A stretch of DNA of 64,000 nucleotides from Bradyrhizobium betae (GCF_008932115.1 NZ_CP044543.1:2796501-2860500); one strand, 5' to 3'. Numbered from the stretch's first letter, positions 1 through 11,168 are shown. Notes: generated from the letters alone by a model not told the origin. Made by a program: numbers and translations.

Positions 1-417
1 TTCGCAACCTACGCCGTGCCGGCCGCCGCCGTCGGTTTCCGCAGCGCCGCGCTCACCATGCGCATCACGCGCTCCTCCATGCTGGAGGTGCTGCGGCAGG
101 ACTACATCCGCACCGCGCGCGCCAAGGGCGCCTCCGACGCCGCGGTCAACTACAAGCATGCGCTGAAGAATGCGATCCTTCCCGTCATCACCGTGATCGG
201 CATCGAGGCGGCATTCCTGATCGGCGGGCTCATCGTGACGGAGACCGTGTTCAACATCCCCGGCGTCGCCCGCTTCCTAGTCGAAGCGATCCGCTGGCGC
301 GATTATCCGATCGTGCAGAACCTCGTGATGCTGATTGCGGTGGTGGTGGTGAGTGCGAACTTCATCGTCGACATGCTGTACGCGGTGTTCGATCCGCGCA
401 TCCGGTACACGGATTGA
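1..417 (+). CDS. Peptide/nickel-type ABC transporter permease (DppB/OppB family), 5' truncated by window edge
   Basis: The frame is open from base 1 and stops with TGA at 415-417, so about 138 C-terminal residues of an inner-membrane permease are present. The cytoplasmic EAA loop that docks the ATPase is visible (DYIRTARAKGASDAAV). It is followed by hydrophobic helices (AAFLIGGLIVTETVF, then LVMLIAVVVVSANFIV) and the FDPRIRY tail usual for this family. It is first in an operon with a second permease and two ATPases. The solute-binding protein, normally upstream, is outside the window, so the substrate (peptide, nickel or other) cannot be named. The GTG at 16 is internal and is not a start. 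Confidence 0.9.
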   Translation, partial: FATYAVPAAAVGFRSAALTMRITRSSMLEVLRQDYIRTARAKGASDAAVNYKHALKNAILPVITVIGIEAAFLIGGLIVTETVFNIPGVARFLVEAIRWRDYPIVQNLVMLIAVVVVSANFIVDMLYAVFDPRIRYTD

Positions 418-455
418 TCGCATGATTTTCTCTCACACAGTATGTGCGCTCTCCT

Positions 456-600
456 TCACCTCTCCCCGCCTGCGGGGAGAGGTCGGATTGCATCGCAGAT
501 GCAATCCGGGTGAGGGGGAGTCTCCGCGAATCTTACTGTCACCTCCCCCGTGGAGAGCCCCCCTCACCCCAGCCCTCTCCCCGCCTGCGGGGAGAGGGGG
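456..600. repeat. Dispersed palindromic repeat, family A (copy 1)
   Basis: This gap between the two permease genes holds nested hairpins. One arm pair is CTCTCCCCGC/GCGGGGAGAG at 461-482, an inner stem GATTGCATC/GATGCAATC lies at 485-507, and a second CTCTCCCCGCCTGCGGGGAG unit sits near 575-596. The same architecture recurs at 50946-51090. It interrupts an operon, so it probably folds in the mRNA rather than ending transcription. Confidence 0.85.
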
Positions 601-614
601 AAGATAGAGCTTGC

Positions 615-1508
615 ATGGCCGCGATCGACTACGACGTTGAGCTGAGGCGCGCCGGCGCGTATGCGACCGGCGGCTGGCGGCGCGTGCTGTTTCTGGCGCA
701 GCGACACGTGCTGGGCGCGGCCGGGCTCGTCATCATGACGTTGTTCGTGCTCACGGCGATCTTCGCGGACTTCATCGCGCGCTACGATCCGCTGACGATC
801 GATTCGACCCGCGCGCTGATGCGCCCGAGCCTGGCGCACTGGATGGGCACGGACTCGTTCGGCCGCGACGTCTTCAGTCGCATCATCCACGGTGCGCGGA
901 TTTCGCTCGCTGTCGGCATCGGCTCGACCACGCTCGGCGGCACGATCGGCGTCATCGTCGGGCTGACATCCGGCTACCTCTCCGGTTGGGTCGACCTCGT
1001 CTTCCAGCGCGTCTCCGACGTCCTCCAGGCGCTGCCGCTGCTGGTGCTGGCCCTGATCATGACGGCGGCGCTCGGCCCGTCGCTGCCGAACGTCATCATC
1101 GCGATCGCCATTCCGCTGATCCCGACCGTGTCGCGCGTTGTCCGCGCCAACACGCTGGCGCTGCGCGAACTGCCCTTTGTCGAAGCCGCCAAGTCGATCG
1201 GCATGAGCGAGGTGCGCATCGCGCTCCGCCACGTGTTGCCGAACACGCTGGCGCCGCTGATTGTGCTCGCCACCGCGCAGCTCGGCTCGACCATCCTCAC
1301 CGAAGCTTCACTCTCCTTCCTCGGCCTCGGCATTCCCGAGCCTTATCCATCCTGGGGACGCATGCTGTCGGAATCCGCCGCCGAATATGTCCGCACCGCG
1401 CCGTGGCTGGTGATCTTCCCGGGCATCGCGATCAGCCTCGCCGTGTTCGGCGCGAATCTGTTCGGCGACGCCCTGCGCGACATCCTCGATCCCCGGCAGC
1501 GCGGCTGA
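615..1508 (+). CDS. Peptide/nickel-type ABC transporter permease (DppC/OppC family)
   Basis: Second inner-membrane permease of the importer, 297 residues, usual length for the family. The start is ATG 615 ([14 protein letters not shown]). The frame stays open back to 444 only through the family A repeat, which is not coding. An N-terminal helix (about 38-58, [18 protein letters not shown]) is followed by the conserved [13 protein letters not shown] segment typical of DppC. The EAA loop ([22 protein letters not shown]) comes later, and then the conserved [15 protein letters not shown]. Its TGA overlaps the ATG of the next gene by one base (TGATG), so the two are translationally coupled. It pairs with the permease ending at 417. 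Confidence 0.93.
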   Translation: MAAIDYDVELRRAGAYATGGWRRVLFLAQRHVLGAAGLVIMTLFVLTAIFADFIARYDPLTIDSTRALMRPSLAHWMGTDSFGRDVFSRIIHGARISLAVGIGSTTLGGTIGVIVGLTSGYLSGWVDLVFQRVSDVLQALPLLVLALIMTAALGPSLPNVIIAIAIPLIPTVSRVVRANTLALRELPFVEAAKSIGMSEVRIALRHVLPNTLAPLIVLATAQLGSTILTEASLSFLGLGIPEPYPSWGRMLSESAAEYVRTAPWLVIFPGIAISLAVFGANLFGDALRDILDPRQRG

Positions 1509-2515
1509 TGACGAGCAAATCCGATCTCGTGCTCGAGGTGAAGAACCTGAAGACGGTGTTCTTCACCAATTCGGGGCTGTTCAGGGCGGTCGACGACGTC
1601 TCCTTCACCGTGAGTCGGGGCGAGACGCTGGCGATCGTCGGCGAGTCCGGCTGCGGCAAGAGCGTCACCGCGCTGTCGCTGATGCGGCTGGTGCCCGATC
1701 CGCCCGGCCGCATCGTCGGCGGCTCAATGTCGCTCGAGGGCACCGACCTGCTGGCGCTGGATGAAGCGCAAATGCGCGCCGTCCGAGGCAACCGCATCTC
1801 CATGATCTTCCAGGAGCCGATGACCTCGCTCAATCCGGTGATGCGGATCGGCGACCAGATCGCCGAGGCGGTGCGGCTGCACCGGAACATGTCGTCGAAA
1901 GAAGCCCGTGACATCGCGGTCGAGATGCTGCGGCTGGTGCGCATCCCCGAGCCGGCGCGGCGAGCACGGGAATATCCGCATCAGCTCTCCGGCGGCATGC
2001 GCCAGCGCGCGATGATCGCAATGGCCTTGGCGTGCCGGCCGGCTCTGCTGATCGCGGACGAGCCGACCACCGCGCTCGACGTCACCATCCAGGCGCAGAT
2101 CCTGGCGCTGATCCTCGACCTCCAGAAGGAGCTCGGCACCGGGCTCGTGCTGATCACGCACGATCTCGGCGTGGTCGCGCAGACCGCACAGCGTGTCATC
2201 GTGATGTATGCGGGGCGGAAGGTCGAGGAAGCCAGTGTCGAGGCGCTGTTCGCTGATCCAAAGCACCCCTACACGCGCGGGCTGATGGCCTCGATCCCGG
2301 CTGTACCGGCGTCAGGTGTACCTGTGCAGGAGCGGCTCAACGAGATTCCCGGCACCGTGCCCTCGCTGGTGCGGCTACCGCCGGGCTGCGCCTTCGCGCC
2401 GCGCTGCAAGCTCGCGATCAAGCGCTGTCAGGATGAATATCCGCCGCTCGCAGATTGGGGCAGCGGTCATCTCGCCGCGTGCTGGCGCGCGGCAGACGTG
2501 GCGGAGGTGGCATGA
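1508..2515 (+). CDS. Peptide/nickel-type ABC transporter ATP-binding protein (DppD/OppD family)
   Basis: ATPase subunit of 335 residues that powers import together with the next gene. Walker A is GESGCGKS at about residues 45-52, the signature is LSGGMRQR, Walker B is ALLIADEP, and the switch histidine is in LITHDLGVV. The C-terminal extension carries the oligopeptide-transporter domain with conserved cysteines ([15 protein letters not shown]) that mark the OppD/DppD class and may bind a metal cluster. ATG 1508 overlaps the upstream stop by one base. The 3' end overlaps the next start by four bases (ATGA), so the operon is tightly packed. Confidence 0.94.
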   Translation: MTSKSDLVLEVKNLKTVFFTNSGLFRAVDDVSFTVSRGETLAIVGESGCGKSVTALSLMRLVPDPPGRIVGGSMSLEGTDLLALDEAQMRAVRGNRISMIFQEPMTSLNPVMRIGDQIAEAVRLHRNMSSKEARDIAVEMLRLVRIPEPARRAREYPHQLSGGMRQRAMIAMALACRPALLIADEPTTALDVTIQAQILALILDLQKELGTGLVLITHDLGVVAQTAQRVIVMYAGRKVEEASVEALFADPKHPYTRGLMASIPAVPASGVPVQERLNEIPGTVPSLVRLPPGCAFAPRCKLAIKRCQDEYPPLADWGSGHLAACWRAADVAEVA

Positions 2516-3498
2516 CCGAGGCCCTGCTCGAAGTCACCGACCTGACAAAGCACTATCCGGTACGTGCCGGCGTGCTGCGCCGGCAGGTCGGCACCGTGCA
2601 CGCGGTCGACGGCGTCTCGTTCTCGGTTGGTGTCGGCGAGACGCTGGGCCTTGTCGGCGAATCCGGTTGCGGCAAATCGACGGTGGCGCGCAGCGTGCTG
2701 CGACTGGTCGAGCCGACCTCGGGCCAGATCCGCCTCGACGGCGAGGACATCACGCATCTGTCCAAGACCGCGCTGCGGCCGCACCGCCGTTCGATGCAGA
2801 TCGTGTTCCAGGACCCGTTTGCCTCGCTCAATCCGCGCATGAGCGCAGGCGACATCGTCGGAGAGCCGCTGGCCGTGCATGGGCTTGCGACCGGCAAGGC
2901 GCTGGAGGCCCGCACCGCAGAACTGTTCGAGCAGGTCGGCTTGCGACCCGACCAGATGCGCAACTTCCCGCATCAATTCTCCGGCGGCCAGCGCCAGCGC
3001 ATCTGCATTGCGCGGGCGCTGGCGCTCGGGCCGCGCCTGATCGTCTGCGACGAGCCGGTGTCAGCGCTCGACGTCTCGATCCAGGCGCAGGTGATCAATC
3101 TGCTGATCGATTTGCAACGCGCGCACGGCTTCTCCTACCTCTTCATTGCGCACGACCTTGCCGTGGTCGCCCATATCAGCCACCGCGTCGCCGTGATGTA
3201 TCTCGGACGCATCGTCGAGATATCAGGCAAGGACGAGCTGTTCCGCAACCCGCGCCATCCCTACACGCAGGCGCTGCTTGCCTCGGTGCCGATTGCCAAC
3301 CCGCTGGCGAAGAAGCTCGCGCCGCTGGTGGATGGCGACGTGCCGAGCCCGGTCAATCCGCCGCCGGGCTGCGCGTTCCACACCCGCTGCCGGTTTGCGA
3401 TGGAGCGGTGCAGGACCGAGCGGCCGGCGCTGATGGACGCGGGCGACGGACACCAGGTGGCGTGCTTGCTCAATGAGGGGACGGGACGGGGAGCGTAA
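2512..3498 (+). CDS. Peptide/nickel-type ABC transporter ATP-binding protein (DppF/OppF family)
   Basis: Second ATPase subunit, 328 residues, last gene of the importer operon. Walker A GESGCGKS is at about residues 49-56. The signature FSGGQRQR, Walker B RLIVCDEP and the His-loop FIAHDLAVV are all present. The C-terminal cysteine-rich OppF/DppF tail reads [15 protein letters not shown]. The ATG overlaps the preceding TGA. A family B palindrome follows 3 bases after the stop and may act as a transcription end or mRNA stabiliser. OppD- and DppD-class ATPases normally work as a heterodimer, as this pair would. Confidence 0.94.
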   Translation: MTEALLEVTDLTKHYPVRAGVLRRQVGTVHAVDGVSFSVGVGETLGLVGESGCGKSTVARSVLRLVEPTSGQIRLDGEDITHLSKTALRPHRRSMQIVFQDPFASLNPRMSAGDIVGEPLAVHGLATGKALEARTAELFEQVGLRPDQMRNFPHQFSGGQRQRICIARALALGPRLIVCDEPVSALDVSIQAQVINLLIDLQRAHGFSYLFIAHDLAVVAHISHRVAVMYLGRIVEISGKDELFRNPRHPYTQALLASVPIANPLAKKLAPLVDGDVPSPVNPPPGCAFHTRCRFAMERCRTERPALMDAGDGHQVACLLNEGTGRGA

Positions 3499-3500
3499 CT

Positions 3501-3590
3501 CTCGTGTCCCCGCGAAAGCGGGGACCCAGAAACATCCTCTCATTCGGAGCCATGGGTCCCGGCTCGCGCTTCGCGCGTCCGGGACACGAG
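3501..3590. repeat. Dispersed palindromic repeat, family B (copy 1)
   Basis: Outer arms CTCGTGTCCC (3501-3510) and GGGACACGAG (3581-3590) are perfect inverted repeats. Inside is a GGGTCCCGGCTCGCGCTTCG core related to the other family B copies. It fills the gap between the convergent importer operon and carboxylase gene, where it could end transcription from both sides. Confidence 0.85.
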
Positions 3591-3591
3591 A

Positions 3592-5565
3592 CTATACCCC
3601 GATCTCCGCCACGATCCTGCCCGTCGTCACCTGCTCGCCCTCGGCAACGCCGATTGCGGCGATCACACCGTCGATGCCGGCCTTGTGGACATGCTCCATT
3701 TTCATCGCTTCCAGCGTCAGCACCGGCTGGCCGGCGGTGACGCGGTCGCCCGGCTTGACCAGAACGGCGACGACACGGCCGTTCATCGCGGCGCGGACTT
3801 TGCCGTCGCCACCGTTGCTAGCGGCGGCCTTTGGCGCGGCGAGGGTGAGATCGGTGACCGCGAGCGGGATGCCGCGGTGCTGGAGGTAGAGCCGGTCGCC
3901 ATCGCGCAGGAACTTTGCGCTGTCCATCACGCCGTCGTGGTGGAAGCGAATGGCGGCGGGATCGAGCTGGTCGATCTCGAACCTGGCCTGGTGTCCGTCG
4001 ATCGCGACGGTGTAGCTGCCATCACGCTCGCGCGTAACCTCGAGCGCGTGCGCGTGGCCTGAAATCTCCACTCTCGCCGGCAACGGGAACGTCGCCGCAA
4101 GGCTCCGTCCACTGCGCCACGCCAGCGCCTGCGGGTTGGTGACGTACAGCAGAAGGCCGGCGAGCGCTGCGCCGAATGCGCCGTTTGCCGGCGGCGCCAA
4201 CAGCTCGTCGCGATGCGCGGCAATGAAGGCCGTCGTCGCCTCGCCCTTGGCGAAGCCCGGGTGCCGCAGGCAGGACAGCAGGAACGCCTGATTGGTCGTC
4301 ACGCCGAGAGCGACGAGCTGCTCCAGACCGACGATCAATCGCCCCCGTGCCTCCTCACGCGTCGCGCCATGGCTGATCACCTTGGCGATCATGGAATCGT
4401 AGAATGGTGCGATCTCCGTGCCCGATTGCAGCGCGTGCTCGACGCGGATGCCATCCGGCACCTGCCAGCACGCCATCCGGCCGGACTGCGGCATGAAATC
4501 CTGCGCGGCATCTTCGGAGCAGAGCCGCACCTCGATGGCGTGGCCGGAGAAGCGGATCTCCTGTTGCTTCAGCGGCAGCGGCTCACCGCGTGCGACGCGC
4601 AGCTGCAGCTCGACGAGATCGAGCCCGGTGATCGCCTCGGTCACGGGATGCTCGACCTGGAGGCGCGTGTTCATCTCCATGAAGTAGAACTCGCCGCTTG
4701 GATCGAGCAGGAACTCCAGCGTACCGGCACCCTCATAGCGCAACGCCTTCACCGCGGCGACCGCGACCTCGCCCATCTTCGCGCGCAGCTCCGGCGTGAC
4801 CGCGGGCGATGGCGCCTCCTCGATCAGCTTCTGGTGCCGCCGCTGCACCGAGCAATCGCGCTCGCCGAGATGGATGGCGTTGCCGTGGCTATCACCGAAC
4901 ACCTGGATCTCGATGTGGCGGGGATTCTGGATCGCCCGTTCGAGGATGACAGCGGGGTCGCCGAACGCGGCCTTCGCCTCCGACCGTGCGCTACGCAGCG
5001 CATCCGGGAAGGAGGTCGCATCGGTGACGAGCCGCATGCCACGGCCACCGCCGCCGGCGACCGCCTTGATCATGACGGGGAAGCCGATCTTCCTGGCCTC
5101 CGCGAGCATGACCTCGTCGCCCTGGTCGGCGCCTTGATAGCCGGGCACGATAGGTACGCCGGCCTTCTTCATGATCTCCTTGGCGCCGGCCTTGTTGCCC
5201 ATCGCCAAAATCGCCTGCGGCGACGGGCCGATGAAGACGAGGCCGGCATCCTTGCAGGCCTGTGCAAAATCCTCGTTCTCGGCGAGGAAGCCGTAGCCCG
5301 GATGCACCGCATCCGCACCGCTGGCTTTGGCGGCGGCAATGATGGCGGGGATGTTGAGATAGGATTGAGCGGGCAAGGCTTCGCCGATGCGCACGGCCTG
5401 GTCGGCCTGCCGCACATGGAGCGCATCGCGATCGGCGTCCGAATAGACCGCGACGACGCCAAGGCCGAGCCGCCGCGCGCTCCGCATCACGCGGAGCGCG
5501 ATCTCGCCGCGATTGGCAATCAGAATCTTTAAGAACGGCCGGTGCTGCACTGATCCGTTCCTCAT
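3592..5565 (-). CDS. Acyl-CoA carboxylase, biotin carboxylase/biotin carrier subunit
   Basis: A 657-residue alpha subunit of a biotin-dependent acyl-CoA carboxylase (methylcrotonyl-, propionyl- or geranyl-CoA type). The order is biotin carboxylase N-domain (KILIANRGEIALRVMR near residue 12), ATP-grasp domain (glycine-rich GGGGRGMR; EFYFMEMNTRLQVEHPVTE active-site stretch), C-domain, then a C-terminal biotinyl domain with the AMKM motif. The biotinylated lysine is about residue 622. The start is ATG 5565, overlapping the stop of the carboxyltransferase gene by ATGA, so the two subunits are coupled. The frame runs further upstream only as a shadow of that gene. The substrate cannot be fixed from sequence alone. 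Confidence 0.93.
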   Translation of the reverse strand: MRNGSVQHRPFLKILIANRGEIALRVMRSARRLGLGVVAVYSDADRDALHVRQADQAVRIGEALPAQSYLNIPAIIAAAKASGADAVHPGYGFLAENEDFAQACKDAGLVFIGPSPQAILAMGNKAGAKEIMKKAGVPIVPGYQGADQGDEVMLAEARKIGFPVMIKAVAGGGGRGMRLVTDATSFPDALRSARSEAKAAFGDPAVILERAIQNPRHIEIQVFGDSHGNAIHLGERDCSVQRRHQKLIEEAPSPAVTPELRAKMGEVAVAAVKALRYEGAGTLEFLLDPSGEFYFMEMNTRLQVEHPVTEAITGLDLVELQLRVARGEPLPLKQQEIRFSGHAIEVRLCSEDAAQDFMPQSGRMACWQVPDGIRVEHALQSGTEIAPFYDSMIAKVISHGATREEARGRLIVGLEQLVALGVTTNQAFLLSCLRHPGFAKGEATTAFIAAHRDELLAPPANGAFGAALAGLLLYVTNPQALAWRSGRSLAATFPLPARVEISGHAHALEVTRERDGSYTVAIDGHQARFEIDQLDPAAIRFHHDGVMDSAKFLRDGDRLYLQHRGIPLAVTDLTLAAPKAAASNGGDGKVRAAMNGRVVAVLVKPGDRVTAGQPVLTLEAMKMEHVHKAGIDGVIAAIGVAEGEQVTTGRIVAEIGV

Positions 5566-7178
5566 GGGCGGGCCACCGAGAACTGCATGCGTTGAGGCGT
5601 GCGTGCATCGCCCTCGCGGCAGATCGCAAGCACTTCGGACAGCACCGCGCGGGTGTCGCGCGGATCGATGACGCCGTCGTCGAGCACGCGCGCGCTGGTC
5701 GAGAACACGTCCATCTGGCCGTCGAACACGCCGATGATCTGCGCCTTCATGGCCTCCAACTGATCCTTCTCCACCGGCTTGCCGCGGCGGGCTGCGGCGG
5801 CCTCGGTCACGATCGCCATGGTCTCGGCGGCCTGCTCGCCGCCCATCACCGCGGTCCTGGCGTTCGGCCATGAGAAGCAGAAGCGCGGATGGAAGCCGCG
5901 GCCGCACATGCCGTAATTGCCGGCGCCGAACGAGGCGCCGCAATAGATCGTGATCTGCGGCACCGTCGCCGACGTCACCGCCTGGATCATCTTCGAGCCG
6001 TGCTTGATCATGCCGGCTTCTTCATAAGCCTTGCCGACCATGTAGCCGGTGGTGTTGTTGAGATAGAGGATCGGCGTGCGGGTCTGGCAGCAAGCCTGGA
6101 TGAAATGCGTCGCCTTGTTGGCGCCGGCAGGATCGAGCGGGCCGTTATTGGTGATGATGCCGATCGCTTGCCCCTCGATGCGGGCATGACCGCAGACGGT
6201 GGCAGGACCGTAATTCGGTGCCATCTCGGTGAAATCGGAATCGTCGATGATACGCGCGATCACCTGCTTCATATCGACGGGGCGCTTGTGGTCCATCGGC
6301 ATGATGCCGAGCAATTCGTCCTGGTCGTAGCGCGGCGGCTTAAACTGCGGATCCGCCCTGCCCGGCCGCTCCCATTCCAGCGCCGCCATGATCTCGCGCG
6401 CGATGCGCAGCGCGTCGCGGTCGTCCTCGGCGAGGTAGTCGCCGAGGCCGGACACCTGCGTGTGCATCTCGGCGCCGCCGAGCTCTTCCTCGGTCGCGAT
6501 TTCACCAGTCGCGGCTTTCAGCAGCGGCGGCCCGGCAAGAAAGGCGCGGGTGCGGCCGCGGACCATGACGATATAGTCCGACAAGCCCGTCTGGTAGGCG
6601 CCGCCTGCGGTGGACGAACCGTGGGTAACTGTGACGACTGGAAGCCCCGCCGCCGAAAGCCGTGCGAGATTGCGAAAGATGTTGCCGCCCCGAACGAAAT
6701 CCTCGACGCGGTAGCGCAACAAATTGGCGCCGGCGCTTTCGACCAGCTGGACGTAGGGCAGCTTGTTCTCGAGCGCGAGCTCCTGCACGCGGATCGTCTT
6801 GTCGAGGCCGTAAGGCTGCAGCGCGCCGGCATCGATGCCGGCATCGTTGGCACTGACCATGCAGCGAATGCCCGAGACGAAGCCGATGCCAGCGATGACG
6901 CCGCCGCCCGGCACGCTCTTGTTCGCATCCGGCACGTCGAACATGTAGCCGGCGAGCGTCGACAGCTCGATGAAGGGCGCGCCGGGATCGAGCACCAGCG
7001 CGACGCGCTCGCGCGGCAGCAATTGCCCGCGCTTGTGGAAACGGTCCTTGGCTGCGGCGGATGCGGCGCGCGTGCGCTCTTCCAGAGCGCGCATGCGGTC
7101 GATCAGGCCGAGCATGCCGTCGTGGTTGGCGCGGTAGGCGGCACTGCCGGGGGAAATGGTGTTTTCGAGAATGGACAT
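5562..7178 (-). CDS. Acyl-CoA carboxylase, carboxyltransferase (beta) subunit
   Basis: Carboxyltransferase partner of the biotin subunit, 538 residues, the usual size. It transfers CO2 from biotin to an acyl-CoA. The N-terminal half holds the acyl-CoA oxyanion region (VESAGANLLRYRVEDF; TVTHGSSTAGGAYQTGLSDY) and the C-terminal half the biotin site (GNYGMCGRGFHPRF). The conserved AGPPLLKAATGE and ELGGAEMH segments place it with methylcrotonyl/geranyl-type beta subunits. ATG 7178 is preferred over the adjacent TTG 7181 because AGGAG lies 5 bases before the TTG and 8 before the ATG. It sits downstream of a beta-keto acid cleavage gene in a leftward run. Confidence 0.92.
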   Translation of the reverse strand: MSILENTISPGSAAYRANHDGMLGLIDRMRALEERTRAASAAAKDRFHKRGQLLPRERVALVLDPGAPFIELSTLAGYMFDVPDANKSVPGGGVIAGIGFVSGIRCMVSANDAGIDAGALQPYGLDKTIRVQELALENKLPYVQLVESAGANLLRYRVEDFVRGGNIFRNLARLSAAGLPVVTVTHGSSTAGGAYQTGLSDYIVMVRGRTRAFLAGPPLLKAATGEIATEEELGGAEMHTQVSGLGDYLAEDDRDALRIAREIMAALEWERPGRADPQFKPPRYDQDELLGIMPMDHKRPVDMKQVIARIIDDSDFTEMAPNYGPATVCGHARIEGQAIGIITNNGPLDPAGANKATHFIQACCQTRTPILYLNNTTGYMVGKAYEEAGMIKHGSKMIQAVTSATVPQITIYCGASFGAGNYGMCGRGFHPRFCFSWPNARTAVMGGEQAAETMAIVTEAAAARRGKPVEKDQLEAMKAQIIGVFDGQMDVFSTSARVLDDGVIDPRDTRAVLSEVLAICREGDARTPQRMQFSVARP

Positions 7179-7190
7179 CAAAACTCCTGC

Positions 7191-7290
7191 CCGTCATTCC
7201 GGGGCGCGCGTAGCGCGAGCCCGGAATCCATAACCACGATCGGGAGTATGGATTCCGGGCCTGGCCCTTCGGGCCATCCCGGAATGACGG
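7191..7290. repeat. Dispersed palindromic repeat, family B (copy 2)
   Basis: CCGTCATTCCGGGG at the left end pairs with CCGGAATGACGG at the right end. The inner arms ggaatccat/atggattcc flank a short loop, and there is a local hairpin GCGCGCGTAGCGCG. It lies between two genes of the same leftward operon. Confidence 0.88.
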
Positions 7291-7299
7291 AGTGTGTGA

Positions 7300-8166
7300 C
7301 TACCTGTTCGTCCCAAAGATCTTCCGTGCCTCGGCGGGGCTCGCGATGTCGCGGCCGGCACGGCGGGCGCAGGCGGCGATGGCCTCGATCAGCTGGCCGT
7401 TCGACGTCACCTTCTTTCCGTCGGCGAGATAGAAGGCGTCCTCGAGCCCGGTGCGCAGATGGCCGCCGAGCTCGGCGCAGCGCTCGTGCAGCGGCCAGAT
7501 CTCTTCGCGCCCGATCGCGGTGACCTGAAAATGCGCCTCGGGGCGCTTCAGCTTGATCAGGATCGGCAGCAGATCGGGATCGGACGGCATGCCGGACGCC
7601 ACGCCCATCACGAAGTTGTATTCGAGCGGGCCCCTGTACATGCCGACCTGATGGTACATGCCGACGCAGCGAACGATGCCGACATCGAAGCATTCGAACT
7701 CCGGGACGGTGCCGACCGCGTTCATGACATCGAGATAGTCCTTCACCTTCTCGACCGCGTTGTCGAACATCATCGGCGGCCAGGCCCAGGTGTTGTCCGC
7801 CTTCACCTTCAGATAATTCAGCGAGCCGGCGTTGCAGGCGGCAATTTCAGGCTTGGTCTCGCGGATACAATCCAGCGCGCCGCTGTAGTTCGGTCCTGAT
7901 ACGCCCGAGGTGTGGTTGATGATCACGCCGGGGCAGGCTTCGCGGATCGCCTGCTGGATCTCCCTGCTGACACTGACCTCCCAGGACGGCAGATGCCCCT
8001 TGCCCGGCGCCTGCTGGCGCAGATGGATGTGCATGACGCTGGCGCCGGCGTCGAACGCAGCCTTTGCCTCGCGCGCCATCTGCTCGGGCGTGACGGGAAC
8101 GTTGTGCTGCTTCGGGTCGGTGAGCACGCCGTTCAGCGCGCAGGTGATGACGGCCTTGTCGCTCAT
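7300..8166 (-). CDS. Beta-keto acid cleavage enzyme (BKACE, DUF849 family; 3-keto-5-aminohexanoate cleavage-like)
   Basis: A 288-residue TIM-barrel metalloenzyme of the BKACE family, which condenses a beta-keto acid with acetyl-CoA and splits off acetoacetate plus a new CoA ester. From ATG 8166 the zinc ligands His46 and His48 (VMHIHLR) are in place, and Glu242 (LRTGLED) fits the third ligand. GTG 8184 would add six residues and neither start has a strong ribosome-binding site. BKACEs act on many keto acids, so the substrate is open. Its place beside an acyl-CoA carboxylase and acyl-CoA dehydrogenases points to a catabolic step. Confidence 0.9.
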   Translation of the reverse strand: MSDKAVITCALNGVLTDPKQHNVPVTPEQMAREAKAAFDAGASVMHIHLRQQAPGKGHLPSWEVSVSREIQQAIREACPGVIINHTSGVSGPNYSGALDCIRETKPEIAACNAGSLNYLKVKADNTWAWPPMMFDNAVEKVKDYLDVMNAVGTVPEFECFDVGIVRCVGMYHQVGMYRGPLEYNFVMGVASGMPSDPDLLPILIKLKRPEAHFQVTAIGREEIWPLHERCAELGGHLRTGLEDAFYLADGKKVTSNGQLIEAIAACARRAGRDIASPAEARKIFGTNR

Positions 8167-8261
8167 GCCACTAATGTCTCGCACGTTGAGAATTCAACGC
8201 TTGCGATCATGTGACGCGCGGCATGCGGCTTCTTGCGCGGAGAAGCTGGAAAAGGGCGAGT

Positions 8262-8353
8262 TGTAGGGTGGGTGAGCCGAAGTCGTAACCCACCGAAGTC
8301 TCTCACCGCGGAAGCAGGCGTGGTGGATTACGCCTTCGGCTAATCCACCCCAC
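8262..8353. repeat. Dispersed palindromic repeat, family C (copy 1)
   Basis: TGTAGGGTGGGT at the left and CCACCCCACA at the right pair over about 90 bases. The inner segments read GTAACCCACC and GGTGGATTACGCCTTCGGC. It belongs to the GTAGGGTGGGTT family seen again at 27440-27518 and 33313-33402. It separates the AraC gene from the BKACE gene. Confidence 0.8.
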
Positions 8354-8363
8354 AAGACCGGCG

Positions 8364-9164
8364 CTAACTCGCCTCTGCCAGCCTCACCGTCTCGGTGCTG
8401 CGATAGATCGCAAGGTCGCGCGAGCCGACGAAGATCGCGCGCGGCTTGAGTCCGTAGAAGCGGCGGATCGAATGGCTGAAGTGGGTCGAGTCGGGATAGC
8501 CGATGTCCTGCGCGAGATGGGCGAGGTTGAGGTCCTGGTTGGCGAAGTGCAGCAGATGCCGCGCGCGCTTCCAGGCGCGGAAGGAACGGAAGGAGATGCC
8601 GGTCTCCTCCTTGAACAGGTGCAGGAAGCGCGAGGCGGAGAGACCCGCGTCCGCGGCACATGTATCCGCGGTCACCGGCTCGCCCGTGAAGCGGCCGATG
8701 CGGGCGACGGCGCGCATCACGCGCGGGTCGAGCACACGGCGCGGCAGCGCCTCACCAAAGCACATCTCGTCGAATTCGGCGGTGGTGATATCGCCATAGC
8801 GGCGCTGGCGCAGCAGCGCGTAGGCGGCGAGGATCTTGCGGGCGTAGAGCGCCCTGTCGGGTCCCGTCAGCCGCTGGGCCAAGGCCTCGATCACGCCATC
8901 GGGCATGCTCTCCGGCTCGAGCGTCACGCTGATTGCAGTGCGGTAGTCGCTGGCAATGGAATGCCGCTGATTCGGCAGGGTGACGAACAGCTCACCGGTA
9001 GCGGGGGCGTCGTCGATCGTCAGATGCAGGTTGCCCTTCACGGCCACATAGACGTGGCAGCAGCCGGGGGTCCGCTTGCGAGGGCGGCCGAGCAGACCGG
9101 CATAGAAGACCCGCTCGGGTGTGATCAGCATCAGATGGTCGGATTCGCGACCGATATCTTCCAT
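8364..9164 (-). CDS. AraC-family transcriptional regulator
   Basis: A 266-residue DNA-binding regulator. The N-terminal half is a cupin-like sensing region (CHVYVAVKGNLHLTIDD). The C-terminal 100 residues hold two helix-turn-helix motifs (DAGLSASRFLHLFKEETG; HLAQDIGYPDSTHFSHSIRRFYG) typical of AraC proteins. ATG 9164 has GAGGAGG seven bases upstream. It lies inside the leftward catabolic run, between the GST-like gene and the BKACE gene, and so is the obvious candidate to regulate the cluster in response to its substrate. No operator could be recognised. Confidence 0.9.
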   Translation of the reverse strand: MEDIGRESDHLMLITPERVFYAGLLGRPRKRTPGCCHVYVAVKGNLHLTIDDAPATGELFVTLPNQRHSIASDYRTAISVTLEPESMPDGVIEALAQRLTGPDRALYARKILAAYALLRQRRYGDITTAEFDEMCFGEALPRRVLDPRVMRAVARIGRFTGEPVTADTCAADAGLSASRFLHLFKEETGISFRSFRAWKRARHLLHFANQDLNLAHLAQDIGYPDSTHFSHSIRRFYGLKPRAIFVGSRDLAIYRSTETVRLAEAS

Positions 9165-9337
9165 TGGGATCCTCCTCGCGCGGCTCTGTGGCCGCTGCGG
9201 ACGGGGGTCACCTTAGCGGAAATTTGGGCGCTGTCACGACGGGATAGCGCTGTCATGGAGCGCAAAACATCATCATTCCGGGACGTCCAGAGGACGAAAC
9301 CGGAACTGGTAAGCGGCAGCTTCATCAACCGACGAAG

Positions 9338-9993
9338 CTACGCCCGCACCCGCGGCGCAACATTCTGTTCGGCGCCGGCCTTTTGCTCCGCAGCAACCGC
9401 GCGCTTGAAGCCATCCCGCTGCTGCAATCGTGCCCAATAGGCTGCGACATTTGGCCCAAAGTCCTTCGCCAGGCCAATGTTATCGGCGAGGCGGAGTGCG
9501 TAGCCGATCACGATGTCGGCGGCGGTGAAGCGGCCGGCGCACAAGGTTTCAGCATTCGCGGTCGCTGCCTCGACGGCGCGCAGCCTCCCCAAGAACCATT
9601 TTGCATAATCGCCGGCGACTTGCGGATTGCGGCGCTCCTCCGGCTCGAGCTGGGTGTACCGGAGCACCAGCGTTTGCGGGAAGGTTAACGTGGCGTCGCT
9701 GAAGTACATCCAGTTCAGGAAGGCGCCATAGGCGGGATCCTCGGGACCGACCATCAGCGGCGTCGGCCCATGCTTGATACCGAGATAGTGGCAGATGCCG
9801 GAGGACTCCGTCATCTTGGTCTCGCCGTCGACCATGAACGGAATCGTGCCCAGCGGATTGAGCGCGAGATACTCCTTGGCGAAAACGCGCGGCGGGAACG
9901 GCAGCATCTTCAATTCGTAAGCAAGCCCCATCTCTTCCAGCATCCAGAGCGGACGGAACGAGCGCGCGGCGTCGCAGTGATAGAGCGTGATCA

Positions 9994-9994
<1 letters not shown>
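9338..9994 (-). CDS. Glutathione S-transferase family protein
   Basis: A 218-residue cytosolic GST-like protein. The thioredoxin-fold N-domain starts MITLYHCDAARSFRP, with the cis-proline segment LGTIPFMVDG and the glutathione-binding TESSGICHYL. An all-helical C-domain follows. ATG 9994 overlaps the TGA of the upstream acyl-CoA dehydrogenase by one base (TGATG), so it is cotranslated with it. Its role in the pathway is unknown; GSTs near acyl-CoA catabolism may act as isomerases or detoxify reactive intermediates, which is inference. Confidence 0.88.
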
Positions 9995-11157
<1,163 letters not shown>

Positions 11158-11168
11158 TCTTTCCCCTT

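Noticed and set aside
444..614. N-terminal extension of the second permease
   Set aside because: It would translate the family A repeat; ATG 615 gives the normal DppC length.
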